NCBI GenBank assembly: GCA_036376595.1
Contig: DASVAA010000061.1
Location: 1 to 30,180, forward strand
Reading direction: 5' to 3'
Length of the DNA stretch: 30,180 nt
Source of the DNA: SMAG-U1939 sp036376595
GTDB taxonomy: Bacteria; Chloroflexota; Ktedonobacteria; Ktedonobacterales; JADMIN01
The position numbers and the translations under genes are program-made. A model generated the notes under the pieces. The model was not told the origin of the DNA. It searched no databases and was given only the letters and a program-made list of their open reading frames with translations. Of this stretch, positions 15,135 through 23,276 are shown one piece after another. The first letter of the stretch is position 1, and each line of letters begins with the position of its first letter.

Positions 15135-16274
15135 TCACACCGCGTTGGTGCGCACAGGCCCTTCTGATCCAGCGAGCAGGGCATCGTAGATGGCGAGATA
15201 GCCATCGGCCATGCTCGCCGCCGAAAAGTAGCGCTCGACGTGCCGGCGGCAGCGATGCGGATCGATGCAGCCCGCGCGCTCCACAGCCGCCGTCATCTCT
15301 TCGGGCGTCGCGGCCAGAAAGCCGGTCTCGCCATCGGCGATCAGCTCCGGCAGCGCGCCGCGTGTCGAGGCCACCACCGGCGTGCCGCAGGCCATCGCCT
15401 CGCAGGCCACCAATCCGAACGGCTCGTTCCAGCGCGAGGGCACCAGCACGCAGCGCGCACGCGCCAGCAGCTCAACCTTGCGCCGGCCCTTCACCTCGCC
15501 GACGTACGTCACGCGGCCGCCGAAGAAGGGTCGCACGCGCTCCTCGTAGAACGGCACCTGGTCCTGGGCCGGCGGCGGACCCGCCAGGATCAGCTCGGCA
15601 TCCAGCAGCCGGGCGACCTGGATGGCGATGTCGGTGCCCTTGCGCGCGTCCATACGGCCCATATAGAGCAGGTAGCTCGATTTGCGCTCGACCACGGGGA
15701 ACCGCACGCACTCGATGCCGTTGTAGACCACCCCCACCACGTTGAGCGCCTTCGCCAGTGCCCGCTGCGAGCGGCTGATGGCGACGTAGGGGTGCTCCGG
15801 GAAGGCCGGCGCGATGGCGTGCTGGTAGTGCAGCGTGCTCACCACTGGCTTCCTAGTGGCCGTCACGAGCGCCGCCAGCGCGGGACCGACCGAGAGGCAG
15901 TGGTTGTGGATGATGTCAAAGTCCGCGGCCTGCTCTAGCGCTCGCGCCGCATGCACGAGCTCGTGGAGGTCGAAGTCGCCGATGCTTGCTGCCTCGGGGA
16001 ACGCGACGAGTCGCGCGCTGGTGGTCGAGTCGGGATGCGCGAAGAGCGTGACCTCGTGCCCGCGCCGCACCAGCTCCTCAGCGAGATTGCCGGCCACCAG
16101 CTCCGACCCGCCGTAGCCCGCCGGAGGAATCGCCACATGCGGCGGTGCGATCTGCGCGATGCGCAGCCGGCGCCGCAGGCGCGTGGGGAGCTTGCCGCGG
16201 CTCGAAGCCAGGATGGGACCGCGTGGATCGCAGTCCACGTTCACGTCACCATCGCTCGCATCTCTGGCGGTCAA
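15135..16274 (-). CDS. Family 4 glycosyltransferase
   Basis: A 379-residue GT-B fold glycosyltransferase. The N-terminal half begins after about 35 charged residues with RIAQIAPPHVAIPPAGYGGSE, the usual glycine-rich acceptor-side loop, and includes the FDIIHNHC segment. The C-terminal half has YLLYMGRMDARKGTDIAI, and the signature EPFGLVACEAMACGTPVVAS with ALPELI, whose two Glu residues bind the nucleotide-sugar phosphate and ribose. It would transfer a sugar from a nucleotide donor to a glycan, lipid or small acceptor. The start is TTG 16274, preceded by GTGGAG with 8-nt spacing; GTG 16244 is a possible alternative. No other glycan genes flank it apart from the convergent GT2. Confidence 0.88.
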   Translation of the reverse strand: MTARDASDGDVNVDCDPRGPILASSRGKLPTRLRRRLRIAQIAPPHVAIPPAGYGGSELVAGNLAEELVRRGHEVTLFAHPDSTTSARLVAFPEAASIGDFDLHELVHAARALEQAADFDIIHNHCLSVGPALAALVTATRKPVVSTLHYQHAIAPAFPEHPYVAISRSQRALAKALNVVGVVYNGIECVRFPVVERKSSYLLYMGRMDARKGTDIAIQVARLLDAELILAGPPPAQDQVPFYEERVRPFFGGRVTYVGEVKGRRKVELLARARCVLVPSRWNEPFGLVACEAMACGTPVVASTRGALPELIADGETGFLAATPEEMTAAVERAGCIDPHRCRRHVERYFSAASMADGYLAIYDALLAGSEGPVRTNAV

Positions 16275-16563
16275 CGTCCACGCTCCACTCTAGCCGCTCG
16301 GTGCGCGGCGTGATGTTCGATTCTCCAGGACGAGCACCGGCTCGGCGCGCTCGGGTCAGTGCGGAGGCCGCCTGGTAGGTCACGGCGGCGGCATTGTGGG
16401 GAACAGCCGCGGTCAACCTCCGTGATGCGGCGCCAGCGCCAGGCGCGCGCGGTCCTTGCGCGCCCTGTGCGCCCGCGGGGGAGCGAGCGCGCCGCGTCGT
16501 GCGGTCTACCTTTCCTGTGGCGCAGGATGTATGCCAGCCGCGGCGGGACGTGGGAAAACGACG

Positions 16564-16593
16564 CTGCCCGGCGGAGTGCGCTCCGCCGGGCAG
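16564..16593 (-). terminator. Hairpin terminator after secreted phosphoesterase gene
   Basis: A perfect 13-bp stem, CTGCCCGGCGGAG with CTCCGCCGGGCAG around the loop TGCG, lies about 45 nt beyond the TGA of the phosphoesterase gene. On the minus strand it is followed by CGTCGTTTTCCC, a short T-run. The rest of 16275-16638 holds no recognisable gene. Confidence 0.65.
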
Positions 16594-16638
16594 TCACACG
16601 GTTCTGATCCGGCCCTGAAGGCCGGCGCGAATTGGAGA

Positions 16639-17673
16639 TCAGCCTTTCGGGCCGACGAGATCAGCCATCGGCGGCACGTTGGCGGTGTCGCAGGTGAACG
16701 CCAGGCAACCCAGACCCCAGCCGGCCTCGACGGTAGCGAGCATCGAGTAGTGGTTGTAGGGCACCGACGAGGTGCGCGCCGTGTGGTCAGAGTGCGAGAT
16801 GGTCAGCATCACCACGTGACCGCCGCCGGGCACCGCGTCGCAGCAGCCGCTCACGTCGCCGAAGGGGAAGTCGCTCTCATCCCAGGTGATGAAGATCACC
16901 GAGTTGCCGGTCCATGCCTGCGAGGCCATGATCTCGCCCACCGTCTGCTGCAAGAACTGGTCGCCGGTGGCGATCAAGTCCTGCTCGTTGTCGAAGCTGC
17001 ACGGGTCGCTGGCCGGCGCGCCCCGGCCATGCATGTCGTGGCACTGGTCGGGGCTGATCCACGAAAAGTCAGAGACGTTGTTGCTCGCCAGGTCCGTGCT
17101 GAGCTGGCTGAAGTCCACGATGTGCGCGACGCGCGCGGGATCGGTCTGCACGTCTTGGTACGAGATGAAGGGGTTGTGCTTACGCTCGTAGAGCTGGTTG
17201 CCGCACGAGCTGGCGAGCACGTCGCCGTTGCAGAGCGCGTACGACTGCATGTACGCCGTCCAGCTCTTGCCGTGCGCTTCGAGCTGGTCCACGATATTGG
17301 GAACGTTAATCGTGGTGTCATTGTCGCTGGTGACGCCGTTGGTCGAGCCGGAGGTGGCTGCGATGTAGTTCGGCTGGCTGGGGTGGGTCACGCCGAAGTA
17401 GCTGGTCGCCAGGCCGTAGGTCTGCGCCGCGGAGTTGATCCAGGGGGCGTTGGGATTGCCGATCAGCGAGCTGTAGCTGGTGTTCTCCATCATGATGATG
17501 AAGACATGCTGGAAGTTCTTGAGGCTCGACCGGTTGCCGCTGCCGGGGTCGGCGCGCACCATGCCCGAGGGCGCCACCATCGCCGCCACCATCAGCGCTG
17601 CCAGCCCGACACCACAGATCGCCGAGCCGACCGCCAGCGCCTTGCGCCAGCCGTGCCATCCGCGCAAGCTCAT
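16639..17673 (-). CDS. Secreted phosphoesterase (acid phosphatase-like)
   Basis: A 344-residue protein with a signal peptide or anchor: MSLRGWHGWRK followed by a hydrophobic stretch (about 12-37) and a probable cleavage region near VRADPG. The mature part opens NFQHVFIIMMENTSYSSLIG, the ENxSF-like signature of the PF04185 phosphoesterase family, followed by THPSQPNYIAATSG, NVPNIVDQLEAHGKSWTAYM, FSWISPDQCHDMHG, VIFITWDESD and VMLTISHSD, which carry the metal- and phosphate-binding residues. Several Cys residues fit an extracytoplasmic location. The likely role is phosphate scavenging or lipid-head-group hydrolysis. ATG 17673 is chosen because GAGGAG lies 6-7 nt upstream; the frame upstream is open but lacks a signal. 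A promoter (17757-17785) and a hairpin terminator make it a single-gene unit. Confidence 0.88.
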   Translation of the reverse strand: MSLRGWHGWRKALAVGSAICGVGLAALMVAAMVAPSGMVRADPGSGNRSSLKNFQHVFIIMMENTSYSSLIGNPNAPWINSAAQTYGLATSYFGVTHPSQPNYIAATSGSTNGVTSDNDTTINVPNIVDQLEAHGKSWTAYMQSYALCNGDVLASSCGNQLYERKHNPFISYQDVQTDPARVAHIVDFSQLSTDLASNNVSDFSWISPDQCHDMHGRGAPASDPCSFDNEQDLIATGDQFLQQTVGEIMASQAWTGNSVIFITWDESDFPFGDVSGCCDAVPGGGHVVMLTISHSDHTARTSSVPYNHYSMLATVEAGWGLGCLAFTCDTANVPPMADLVGPKG

Positions 17674-17756
17674 GCTGTGCTCCTCTTTCTCTACCGCACC
17701 AACATCGTCGTCACATGTGAGCACACCAGCCGGCACGCTCCGGCCGGTTAGGCACT

Positions 17757-17785
17757 ATTTTACCAGCGCCGAAGCTACTGAGCAA
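17757..17785 (-). promoter_or_regulatory. Promoter of the secreted phosphoesterase gene
   Basis: On the minus strand TTGCTC (17785-17780), a 17-nt spacer and TAAAAT (17762-17757) lie about 85 nt upstream of ATG 17673. The leader contains a GC-rich near-palindrome around 17728-17750. Confidence 0.5.
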
Positions 17786-17909
17786 GCGCCTTTTGGCATA
17801 GGACGCCGTAATACACGCATCCACACCTGGTCCCAGTTCGCGCAGGCGGCCTTCGCGGCCCCGCAACGGGCCTTCCAGGCGCGGTTTCACCCACCGGCCG
17901 CTCTGCGCA

Positions 17910-19097
17910 TCAGAGCAGGGCGCGCAGACCGTCGAGTAGCCGTTCCACGTCGCGCGGTGAGTTGTACCCCTGGATCGAGACGCGCACGAAGCGCCGGCCG
18001 CCCCACTCGTTGATCGGCACCTCGACGCCATGCTCGTCGAAGAGCCGCCGCTGCAGCTCCTTGGCCGGCAGACCCTCCGCCGGCAGCGGCAGCGAGGCCA
18101 TCTGGCCGTACCACTCGTCGCTGTCGGGGCAGATCGGCGCCATCCCGGTGAGCGCGGCAACGTCGGCGCGCGCCTGGGCGAGCAGCGCGTGGCAGGCGGC
18201 GCGCACCGCGGGCCAGTCGTGCTCGCGCTGGAACGCGATGGCGGCAGGGACGCTAAGCGCCGCCGAGGGGTCGTGTGTGCCAGTCCAGCCGAAGAGGTCC
18301 TGAAACGCTGAGGGGCTCGGCTCGCGCGGACGCCACCCCCAGCTCACGATCAGCGGCTGGAGCATCGCCTGCCGTTCGCGGCGCGCATACAGGAAGCCGG
18401 CGCTCTTAGGCCCGCAGAGCCACTTGTGACAGTTGCCAGCGTAAAAGTCGGCCCCCAGGTCCTCCAGATCGAGCGGAATATGTCCTGGCGCGTGGGCGCC
18501 GTCCACCACCGTCAGGATGCTCCGCTCGCGTGCCCGGCGGCAGATCGCGGCCACCGGCAGCGTCAGCGCGGTGGGTGAGGTGATGTGGCTGACGACGATC
18601 GCGCGCGTGTGCTCGGTGATGCCCTGCCAGAGCTGCTCCACGACCGCCCCGGCATCCGTCACCGGCAGCGCAATCGGCTGCGCGCGGTAGCGGGCGCCCT
18701 GCCGCTCGCAGAGGTACGTCCAGGTGCGCTCGACGGCACCGTACTCGTGGTCGGTGCCCAGCACCTCGTCGCCGGGTCGCAGATCGAGCGAGCGCGCGGC
18801 AATGTTGACGCCGGTGGTGGCATTGGGGACGAAGACCAAGTCGTCGCCGTCGGCGCCCACGTAGGCGCCAAGTGCCGCGCGTGCCTCCGCCAGCAGGGTG
18901 TTGATGCGCCGGCCCAGCAGCTCCACTGGCTCGGCCTCCAGCTCGCGCTGCCAGCGCTGATATGTCTCGAAAACGGGCCGCGGGCAGGCGCCGAAGCTAC
19001 CATGATTGAGGAACGCCACCCCCTCGCGCAGCAGAAACTCGCGCCCCGCGTTGCCCGCCAGCGGCGCATCCGAGGCCACACCTTCGCGCGATTGCAT
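17910..19097 (-). CDS. Class V aminotransferase (isopenicillin N epimerase-like)
   Basis: A 395-residue PLP-dependent fold-type I enzyme. It opens FLLREGVAFLNHGSFGACPR, the usual start of the isopenicillin N epimerase/cysteine desulfurase-like branch, followed by FVPNATTGVNIA (phosphate-binding loop), SHITSPTALTLPV, VVDGAHAPG (Asp199 for the PLP nitrogen, His202) and GNCHKWLCGPK with the Schiff-base lysine Lys225. The C-terminus has VRVSIQGYNS. Members act as epimerases, desulfurases or lyases on amino acids, so the reaction cannot be fixed from sequence. ATG 19097 is preferred; the frame extends to a TTG at 19148 but homology starts later. No Fe-S assembly or antibiotic genes are nearby, arguing against a dedicated desulfurase or beta-lactam role. 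Confidence 0.88.
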   Translation of the reverse strand: MQSREGVASDAPLAGNAGREFLLREGVAFLNHGSFGACPRPVFETYQRWQRELEAEPVELLGRRINTLLAEARAALGAYVGADGDDLVFVPNATTGVNIAARSLDLRPGDEVLGTDHEYGAVERTWTYLCERQGARYRAQPIALPVTDAGAVVEQLWQGITEHTRAIVVSHITSPTALTLPVAAICRRARERSILTVVDGAHAPGHIPLDLEDLGADFYAGNCHKWLCGPKSAGFLYARRERQAMLQPLIVSWGWRPREPSPSAFQDLFGWTGTHDPSAALSVPAAIAFQREHDWPAVRAACHALLAQARADVAALTGMAPICPDSDEWYGQMASLPLPAEGLPAKELQRRLFDEHGVEVPINEWGGRRFVRVSIQGYNSPRDVERLLDGLRALL

Positions 19098-19200
19098 CTT
19101 CACCGCATCTCTTCCAGGCGCCGCCAGTCGCGACGCATTCTGCACCAAGAGCAGACCGCAGCCGCCATCGCCCTCCTGGCATTCATGCCCCGCACCTTGC

Positions 19201-19220
19201 GCCGGCCGTGCATGGCCGGC
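19201..19220 (-). terminator. Hairpin after the phosphatase stop codon
   Basis: GCCGGCC-GTGCAT-GGCCGGC forms a 7-bp GC stem 6 nt after the phosphatase TAA/TGA region on the minus strand. No T-run follows, so its termination ability is uncertain. Confidence 0.35.
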
Positions 19221-19226
19221 CGCGCC

Positions 19227-19736
19227 TTACTCTGGCTCTGGCGGTTGGATACTCTGCGCGAACTCGGCCAGCGCCGTCTCACACGACTCGCGATACACCG
19301 CCTGCTCAAACGCCGTAACACCTGGCCGACTCGCCTTGACCCGCTCCCACGCCTGCCCGGCGGAGAGACCGCAGCGCGCCGCCAGCAGGAAGGTGGCGAC
19401 CAGCGGCCCACGGTTGTAGCCTGCCGCGCAATGCACGTAGAGCCGCATCGGCTTTCCGCTCTCCACCAGCGCTGCCTGCTCGCCCGAGAGCCACGTCAGC
19501 AGATAACACAGCTCGCCGGCGGACTTGGGCTGGCGGTCGTCGTGCCAGTAGAGATGATAGTAGCGTAGATCATGCTCGTCACAGAGGCGGCGGTCGCTCA
19601 GCTCGCAGGCGGCGCAGATGACGTGTGTCACGCCCTGCTCGCGCAGCCATCCTATGTGCTCCGGCCCAGGAATATGGCCACCAAGCAGCAGCCAATCCGC
19701 CACGCGCGAGACGCCGTATGGCGCATCATCGGCCAT
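19227..19736 (-). CDS. Dual-specificity/tyrosine phosphatase-like protein
   Basis: A 169-residue cytoplasmic protein with the cysteine-phosphatase P-loop YVHCAAGYNRG (His102, Cys103, Arg109; HC-x5-R). The N-terminus, VSRVADWLLLGGHIPGPEHI and LREQGVTHVICAACE, is typical of small dual-specificity phosphatases in which the domain starts with an I/V-x-L-G strand. Asp66 or Asp67 in YWHDDRQP is in the right place for the general acid. The substrate could be phosphoproteins, RNA 5' ends or phospholipids. The start at 19736 follows GAAGGAGG with 8-nt spacing; the upstream ATG at 19757 lies about 5 nt past a TATACT -10 (19762-19767), which also argues for the shorter form. Confidence 0.85.
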   Translation of the reverse strand: MADDAPYGVSRVADWLLLGGHIPGPEHIGWLREQGVTHVICAACELSDRRLCDEHDLRYYHLYWHDDRQPKSAGELCYLLTWLSGEQAALVESGKPMRLYVHCAAGYNRGPLVATFLLAARCGLSAGQAWERVKASRPGVTAFEQAVYRESCETALAEFAQSIQPPEPE

Positions 19737-19810
19737 CTTGGTGCCTCCTTCGCTCATCCTCAGTATAGCGCGGTCGTCGCACTGAGGCGGCCGAGGGCGA
19801 TGAGGAACAC

Positions 19811-19996
19811 GTGGCGCAAGTCAGCCGCCATATCGTCGTCTGCGCTCACTCATTCCCCGCGTACCTGTACCGCTTCTGGCTCGAAAACACGATCTGGTTC
19901 AAGCTGAACGGCGATGACCAGACGCCGCTGACCGCCGGGGAGCGTCGCTACCTGGAGCACTACCGTCAGCGATGGCAGGCATCACCGCGTGATTAG
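19811..19996 (+). CDS. Small hypothetical protein
   Basis: A possible 61-residue protein starting GTG 19811 with TGAGGA 6 nt upstream. The sequence (HIVVCAHSFPAYLYRFWLEN, then TAGERRYLEHYRQRW) is protein-like, with balanced hydrophobic and aromatic residues, but I recognise no family. It lies immediately before a transposase relic and may itself be the remnant of a larger gene. It ends at TAG 19994-19996. Confidence 0.35.
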   Translation: MAQVSRHIVVCAHSFPAYLYRFWLENTIWFKLNGDDQTPLTAGERRYLEHYRQRWQASPRD

Positions 19997-19999
19997 CGC

Positions 20000-20155
20000 G
20001 CCAGCCACGGGCGCCACATCATCCCGCGCATCGCGCGCAAAGGGCTCGAGTCCAGCACGCGGCCGGGCCGCTATTGCTGGGTGGTCGAGCGCACGCTGGT
20101 CTGGCGTGGCTCAATTGCTTCCGACGGATGACTCTACGAAGAGTGCCCTCTAACC
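20000..20155 (+). pseudogene. Decayed IS5-type transposase C-terminus
   Basis: Translation from 20012 reads RHIIPRIARKGLESS, then GRYCWVVERTLVW, matching the C-terminal catalytic region of IS5/IS427-type DDE transposases (IPRIARRG...WVVERTLAWL). At about 20098 the frame breaks: the continuation AWLNCFRRMTLR is found in another frame starting near 20101, consistent with a 5-bp insertion (GTCTG). Neither the N-terminal three quarters nor inverted ends are visible, so this is an inactive relic. The remainder of 19737-20162 shows nothing else. Confidence 0.65.
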
Positions 20156-20162
20156 GGCGCTG

Positions 20163-20774
20163 TTATTTGCCATCCCTGCCCATGCCGTCACCGGCCACAC
20201 CCAGCGCGTCCGTGTAGAAGCGGCGCGCGGCCAGCAGCAGGCGATCGCTCTGCTCGCGGTCGTCGAGCGTGCGGGCGACCATCAGCGTGCCCGCCATGCC
20301 CGAAAGCAGCAGCAGCGCCGTCTGCTCACGCTCGGCATCGCCCGTGCCCGGCAGATACGCCGCGATCCGTCGGGCGTACTCGCGCAGCACGTCCGCGAAG
20401 GGCGCGCGCACCTCCTCCGGCTCGCGGGCGATCTCGGTGCCCAACGCGGCGATCGAGCAGCCCGATTCTGGATCGTCACGGTGGCCGCGGCTGAGGTACG
20501 CACGGATGATGAGGCGCAGCGCCTCGTTCGGCGGCTGCGCGTCGGCGGCGGAGAGGATAGCCTGCGACGACTCGGAGAGGCCCCGCGCGCAGGCTTCGGC
20601 AACCAGTGCCTCCTTGTTAGCGAAGTGTGCGTAAAAGCCGCCGTGGGTCAGGCCGGCATCGCGCATCAGCGCCGGGATCGCCACCTTGCCGATGCCCTCG
20701 GCGCGAAACGCCCGTGCCGCCGCGGCGACGATGCGCGCCCGCGACCGCGCTTTGTGGGCCTTGGAGTACGGCAT
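20163..20774 (-). CDS. TetR/AcrR family transcriptional regulator
   Basis: A 203-residue repressor-type protein. The N-terminus holds the TetR helix-turn-helix: ARIVAAAARAFRAEGIGKVA, then IPALMRDAGLTHGGFYAHFANKEALVAE. The rest is a helical ligand-binding and dimer domain, with LRLIIRAYLSRGHRDDPESG and CSIAALGTEIAREPEEVRAPF typical of the AcrR-like branch. The gene begins 4 bp after the stop of the GNAT gene, so both share one transcript. A palindrome over the operon's -10 (21458-21479) is its probable operator, giving autorepression released by an unknown ligand. The ATG at 20774 is chosen over a TTG at 20810; a ribosome site (GAGG) lies within the end of the GNAT gene, somewhat far upstream. 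Confidence 0.9.
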   Translation of the reverse strand: MPYSKAHKARSRARIVAAAARAFRAEGIGKVAIPALMRDAGLTHGGFYAHFANKEALVAEACARGLSESSQAILSAADAQPPNEALRLIIRAYLSRGHRDDPESGCSIAALGTEIAREPEEVRAPFADVLREYARRIAAYLPGTGDAEREQTALLLLSGMAGTLMVARTLDDREQSDRLLLAARRFYTDALGVAGDGMGRDGK

Positions 20775-20778
20775 CCGC

Positions 20779-21396
20779 TTACGCCTCGTCTCTCGTTTGC
20801 CCAGTGCCAATGGTGGGGCCGCAGGGGCAGCCCGCCTCCGCCTGTGTGGTCGCGGGCGCCGCTTGCGCCGGGGGATACAGCGGCATCAGTATCTCACACT
20901 CACCCCAGCCACAGTCCAGTTTGAGGTCGGCGCTGGCCCTTCGTGCGAGCCGCAGCATGCGCGTGTTCTCCCACAAGACATGCCCACTGAAGACGCAGAC
21001 CGCACGCTCGCGTGCCTCGTCTGCCAGCCGATCGAGCACATGGCGGCCCAGCCCCCGTGACTGCCAGGCGTCGGAGAGCAGGATGCCTATCTCGGCAGTC
21101 GTGCCGTCCGCCGCGCGGTCGAAGCGCGCCACGCCGATCACACAATCCTCCGCCTCGGCGATCAGCGCATAGGCTGATTCTCCATCGGCGGCGCCCAGCA
21201 CAGCCACGCGCTCGGCAAACTTCTCAATCGGCGGGACACCAGCCATGAAGTAAAAGTAGCGCGTGCGCTCGCTGAGGCCGAAGAACATGCGTCGCAGCCG
21301 CGCGCCGTCCGCCGGCTCGGCCGTGCGCAGCCGCACCGCGGCACCATCTGCCAACCGCACCAGCGCGACCGATCGAGACTCATTCCCAGCAGTCAT
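20779..21396 (-). CDS. GNAT family N-acetyltransferase
   Basis: A 205-residue acetyl-CoA-dependent acyltransferase. After an RTAEPADGARLRRMFFGLSE segment typical of the GNAT start, the central strands read CVIGVARFDR and AEIGILLSDAWQSRGLGRHV, the latter being motif A with the Q-x-x-G-x-G-like pyrophosphate loop (QSRGLG). Motif B follows as SGHVLWENTRMLRLARRA. The C-terminal tail (Pro/Ala/Thr-rich) is not conserved. The acceptor may be a small molecule, protein or antibiotic; a link with the co-transcribed TetR regulator suggests an inducible detoxification function. ATG 21396 follows AGGGAGG with 6-nt spacing. The promoter and operator lie at 21458-21497. Confidence 0.88.
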   Translation of the reverse strand: MTAGNESRSVALVRLADGAAVRLRTAEPADGARLRRMFFGLSERTRYFYFMAGVPPIEKFAERVAVLGAADGESAYALIAEAEDCVIGVARFDRAADGTTAEIGILLSDAWQSRGLGRHVLDRLADEARERAVCVFSGHVLWENTRMLRLARRASADLKLDCGWGECEILMPLYPPAQAAPATTQAEAGCPCGPTIGTGQTRDEA

Positions 21397-21457
21397 AACA
21401 ACCTCCCTCTGCGGGGTGGCAGCTCGGAACATCTATCGCGGACATGCCCAGCGCGCT

Positions 21458-21479
21458 ATATATGATGCTCATCATATAT
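21458..21479. promoter_or_regulatory. Probable TetR operator (10-bp palindrome arms)
   Basis: ATATATGATG, a CT centre and CATCATATAT form a perfect inverted repeat 62-83 bp before the GNAT start, in otherwise GC-rich DNA. It covers the -10-like TATGAT on the minus strand (21476-21471) whose -35 would be TTGACG (21497-21492, 15-nt spacer). The length and symmetry suit a TetR dimer, and the TetR gene is in the same operon. Confidence 0.7.
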
Positions 21480-21697
21480 TAAAGTGCGGTACGTCAAGAG
21501 CATTAGGAATACCATGCGCATGCGCAACAGTTCGTGGGCGCGGACGCACCGCCAACCTGGATCATCTCCGCGGTTGCTCCAGCACACGGGCCGGCGCTTA
21601 GGGGAACGGGCGGCCGGTCCTCCGGCCCAGGCGGGCAATCCTGACTATCAGTCAATACGGTCGGCAGTAACGGCTGGAGCTGGGGGTATCGTCGAGG

Positions 21698-22348
21698 CTA
21701 ACCTGCTTCCGACGGCCGGTTGGCGACCAGCCCCACAGTCGCACCGCCCTGTGAGCGCGCGAGCGGTGCGCCGGCCGGAGCGAGCGCCCCCTGATGTGCG
21801 ACGGTCAGCGTCTGGGCGTTGTAGTTGATGGTGACGGTGCCGAGCATGCGCCACACGTCCGAGCCGACCAGCCCTTGCAGGCCGGAGCCGCGCTGCGTGC
21901 CGTTCAAATCGGCGGCGACGGCGGTATCGGCGGGGAGCGTCAGCCCCTCGATGTGCCAGTGCATGATGCGGATCGGCTGGGCCGGCGTGGTGCTGGCGAT
22001 GCCGCTGATCGGCGCGGGCGTGCCGACGGGCTGCAGATTGAGCTTCTGCGCCAGCGGCGTATCCACCAGACTCGTGCTGGCGCCGGTATCGAGCGCGAAG
22101 GTGTAGGGGCCGGAGCCGTTAATCGTCACCGGCAGCAGCACGACGGTCGCCCCGTTCTGCCCCACAACCACCTGGACGGGGATCGTCACGCCGCCTCCCT
22201 GCGGCGAGCCGCCTCCCTGCGGCATGAGCTGCACGCTGCACGCGGCGAGCAATCCGAGCAGCAGCAGTGAAACGGCGCACACGCCGATCAGCGAGCGCAC
22301 CCGCGGCCGGTGTGCGCGATCAGCCGTCTCCCCGGCACGTTGTCGCAT
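21698..22348 (-). CDS. Retropepsin-like aspartic protease lipoprotein
   Basis: A 216-residue exported protein. The N-terminus is basic (RAHRPRVRSL), followed by a hydrophobic segment ending in the lipobox LLAAC (lipid-attached Cys37), so it should be membrane-anchored outside the cytoplasm. A Gly-rich linker with a duplicated PQGGG follows. The domain opens ATVVLLPVTINGSGPYTFAL and DTGAS (catalytic Asp87), then GTPAPISGI and LQGLVGSDVWRMLGTVTINY, the hallmark of bacterial single-domain, dimeric retropepsin-like proteases. Substrates are unknown; it may act in protein processing or be a binding variant. The ATG at 22348 is chosen because the signal begins there, with AGGA about 11 nt upstream; the longer frame to 22444 lacks support. 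Confidence 0.82.
   Translation of the reverse strand: MRQRAGETADRAHRPRVRSLIGVCAVSLLLLGLLAACSVQLMPQGGGSPQGGGVTIPVQVVVGQNGATVVLLPVTINGSGPYTFALDTGASTSLVDTPLAQKLNLQPVGTPAPISGIASTTPAQPIRIMHWHIEGLTLPADTAVAADLNGTQRGSGLQGLVGSDVWRMLGTVTINYNAQTLTVAHQGALAPAGAPLARSQGGATVGLVANRPSEAG
22190..22223. repeat. 18-bp tandem duplication in the lipoprotein linker
   Basis: GCCGCCTCCCTGCGGC occurs twice with 18-bp periodicity and encodes the repeated PQGGG(S) in the linker between lipobox and protease domain; it is an in-frame slippage-type duplication. Confidence 0.7.
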
Positions 22349-22505
22349 GGCGGGCGATTCCTTTCTGTAGCGGTCTATCTCTGCGGAGATCCATCGTTCC
22401 ATGATGGATGAGATCAACGTGGGGGCATTGGACTTCATTGCCAAGTATCATGCCATTGGGAGGTGATAGTGGGGACCGCTGCCCCGCGGATTGCCGCGCA
22501 GTCGG

Positions 22506-23276
22506 TCAGTCTGCCTCCGCCCACCAGAAGCCCAGCGGTGCCGCCGCCGCGTCGTAGGTTCGCAGACCCCAGTTGGTGCGCAGGCTGACGCCGAGGCGGC
22601 GATACTTGCACTCGGTGAAGAAGTCGTTGAGCAACCGGCAGCGGACACGGTCCGCCGCGCTCAGGTCCGCCATCACCCGCGCGTCGGACGGCAGGGTGAG
22701 CCAGCGGTCGTAGGTCGCGTAGCGCTCGCGCGAGTAGGCGGCCAGACCAGCGAAGAGGTCGGCAAGCTGGATCAGCGGATGGTCCTGCGAGCGTCCGGGG
22801 ACGATGCGCTCGACCCGCGGCAGCTCCGCCGCCAGCGCGCCCCAGGCGATCACGCCCTGCTCGTCAGGCACGACGACGAACCGCGCGTCCGCCGGCCAGC
22901 GGCGGGGCAGGATGTCGCCCAGCAGCCGCGCCTCCATCTGGCGCAGCCGGGCGCGGTAGGGCAGCGCCGCTGTGCGCTGGGCGTCGCTTTCGGCCTCCCA
23001 GGTCAGCGTGTCCACCCGCAGCTCGCCCTCCTGCGCGCGATCGAGCGCCCAGCGTAGCAGCTTGCCAGCGGCGAAGCCTCCGCGGGCGCTGCGCACCTTC
23101 TCCCACTTGCACTCCGTGACGTTCGAGGCGGCCAACAGCGCAGCCAGCTCGCCCTCCAGCCGCGCGACCTCAGTCGCGGGTGCGCTCGCCATGCCCAGCC
23201 CGCGCACGCGCCCCACGTTGTAGCGCGTCTCGTCGCAGAAGGCAAGATGGGTAGCCGAGCTGCTGTCGAAGGTCAC
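22506..23276 (-). CDS. DUF3800 family protein
   Basis: A 256-residue cytoplasmic protein with the DUF3800 layout: an early acidic motif in LAFCDETRYNVGRVRGLG (Asp15, Glu16), ECKWEKVRS, ARFVVVPDEQ and the late IQLADLFAGLAAYSRERY, where the Asp of QLAD is the conserved closing residue. The family has an RNase H-like fold and is often found near mobile elements and defence genes, but function is not established. The length is normal. GTG 23276 is preceded by GGGAGGAG about 11 nt upstream. It is a stand-alone gene divergent from the esterase-like gene at 23478, and 201 bp between them show no strong promoter. Confidence 0.78.
   Translation of the reverse strand: MTFDSSSATHLAFCDETRYNVGRVRGLGMASAPATEVARLEGELAALLAASNVTECKWEKVRSARGGFAAGKLLRWALDRAQEGELRVDTLTWEAESDAQRTAALPYRARLRQMEARLLGDILPRRWPADARFVVVPDEQGVIAWGALAAELPRVERIVPGRSQDHPLIQLADLFAGLAAYSRERYATYDRWLTLPSDARVMADLSAADRVRCRLLNDFFTECKYRRLGVSLRTNWGLRTYDAAAAPLGFWWAEAD

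Noticed and set aside
16456..17751. 431-codon plus-strand ORF opposite the secreted phosphoesterase
   Set aside because: It is antisense to a gene with signal peptide and family motifs and has a His/Arg/Val-rich composition of a shadow frame.
21484..21828. Plus-strand ORF divergent from the GNAT-TetR operon
   Set aside because: It lacks a ribosome binding site and protein-like composition, and runs antisense to the end of the retropepsin gene.
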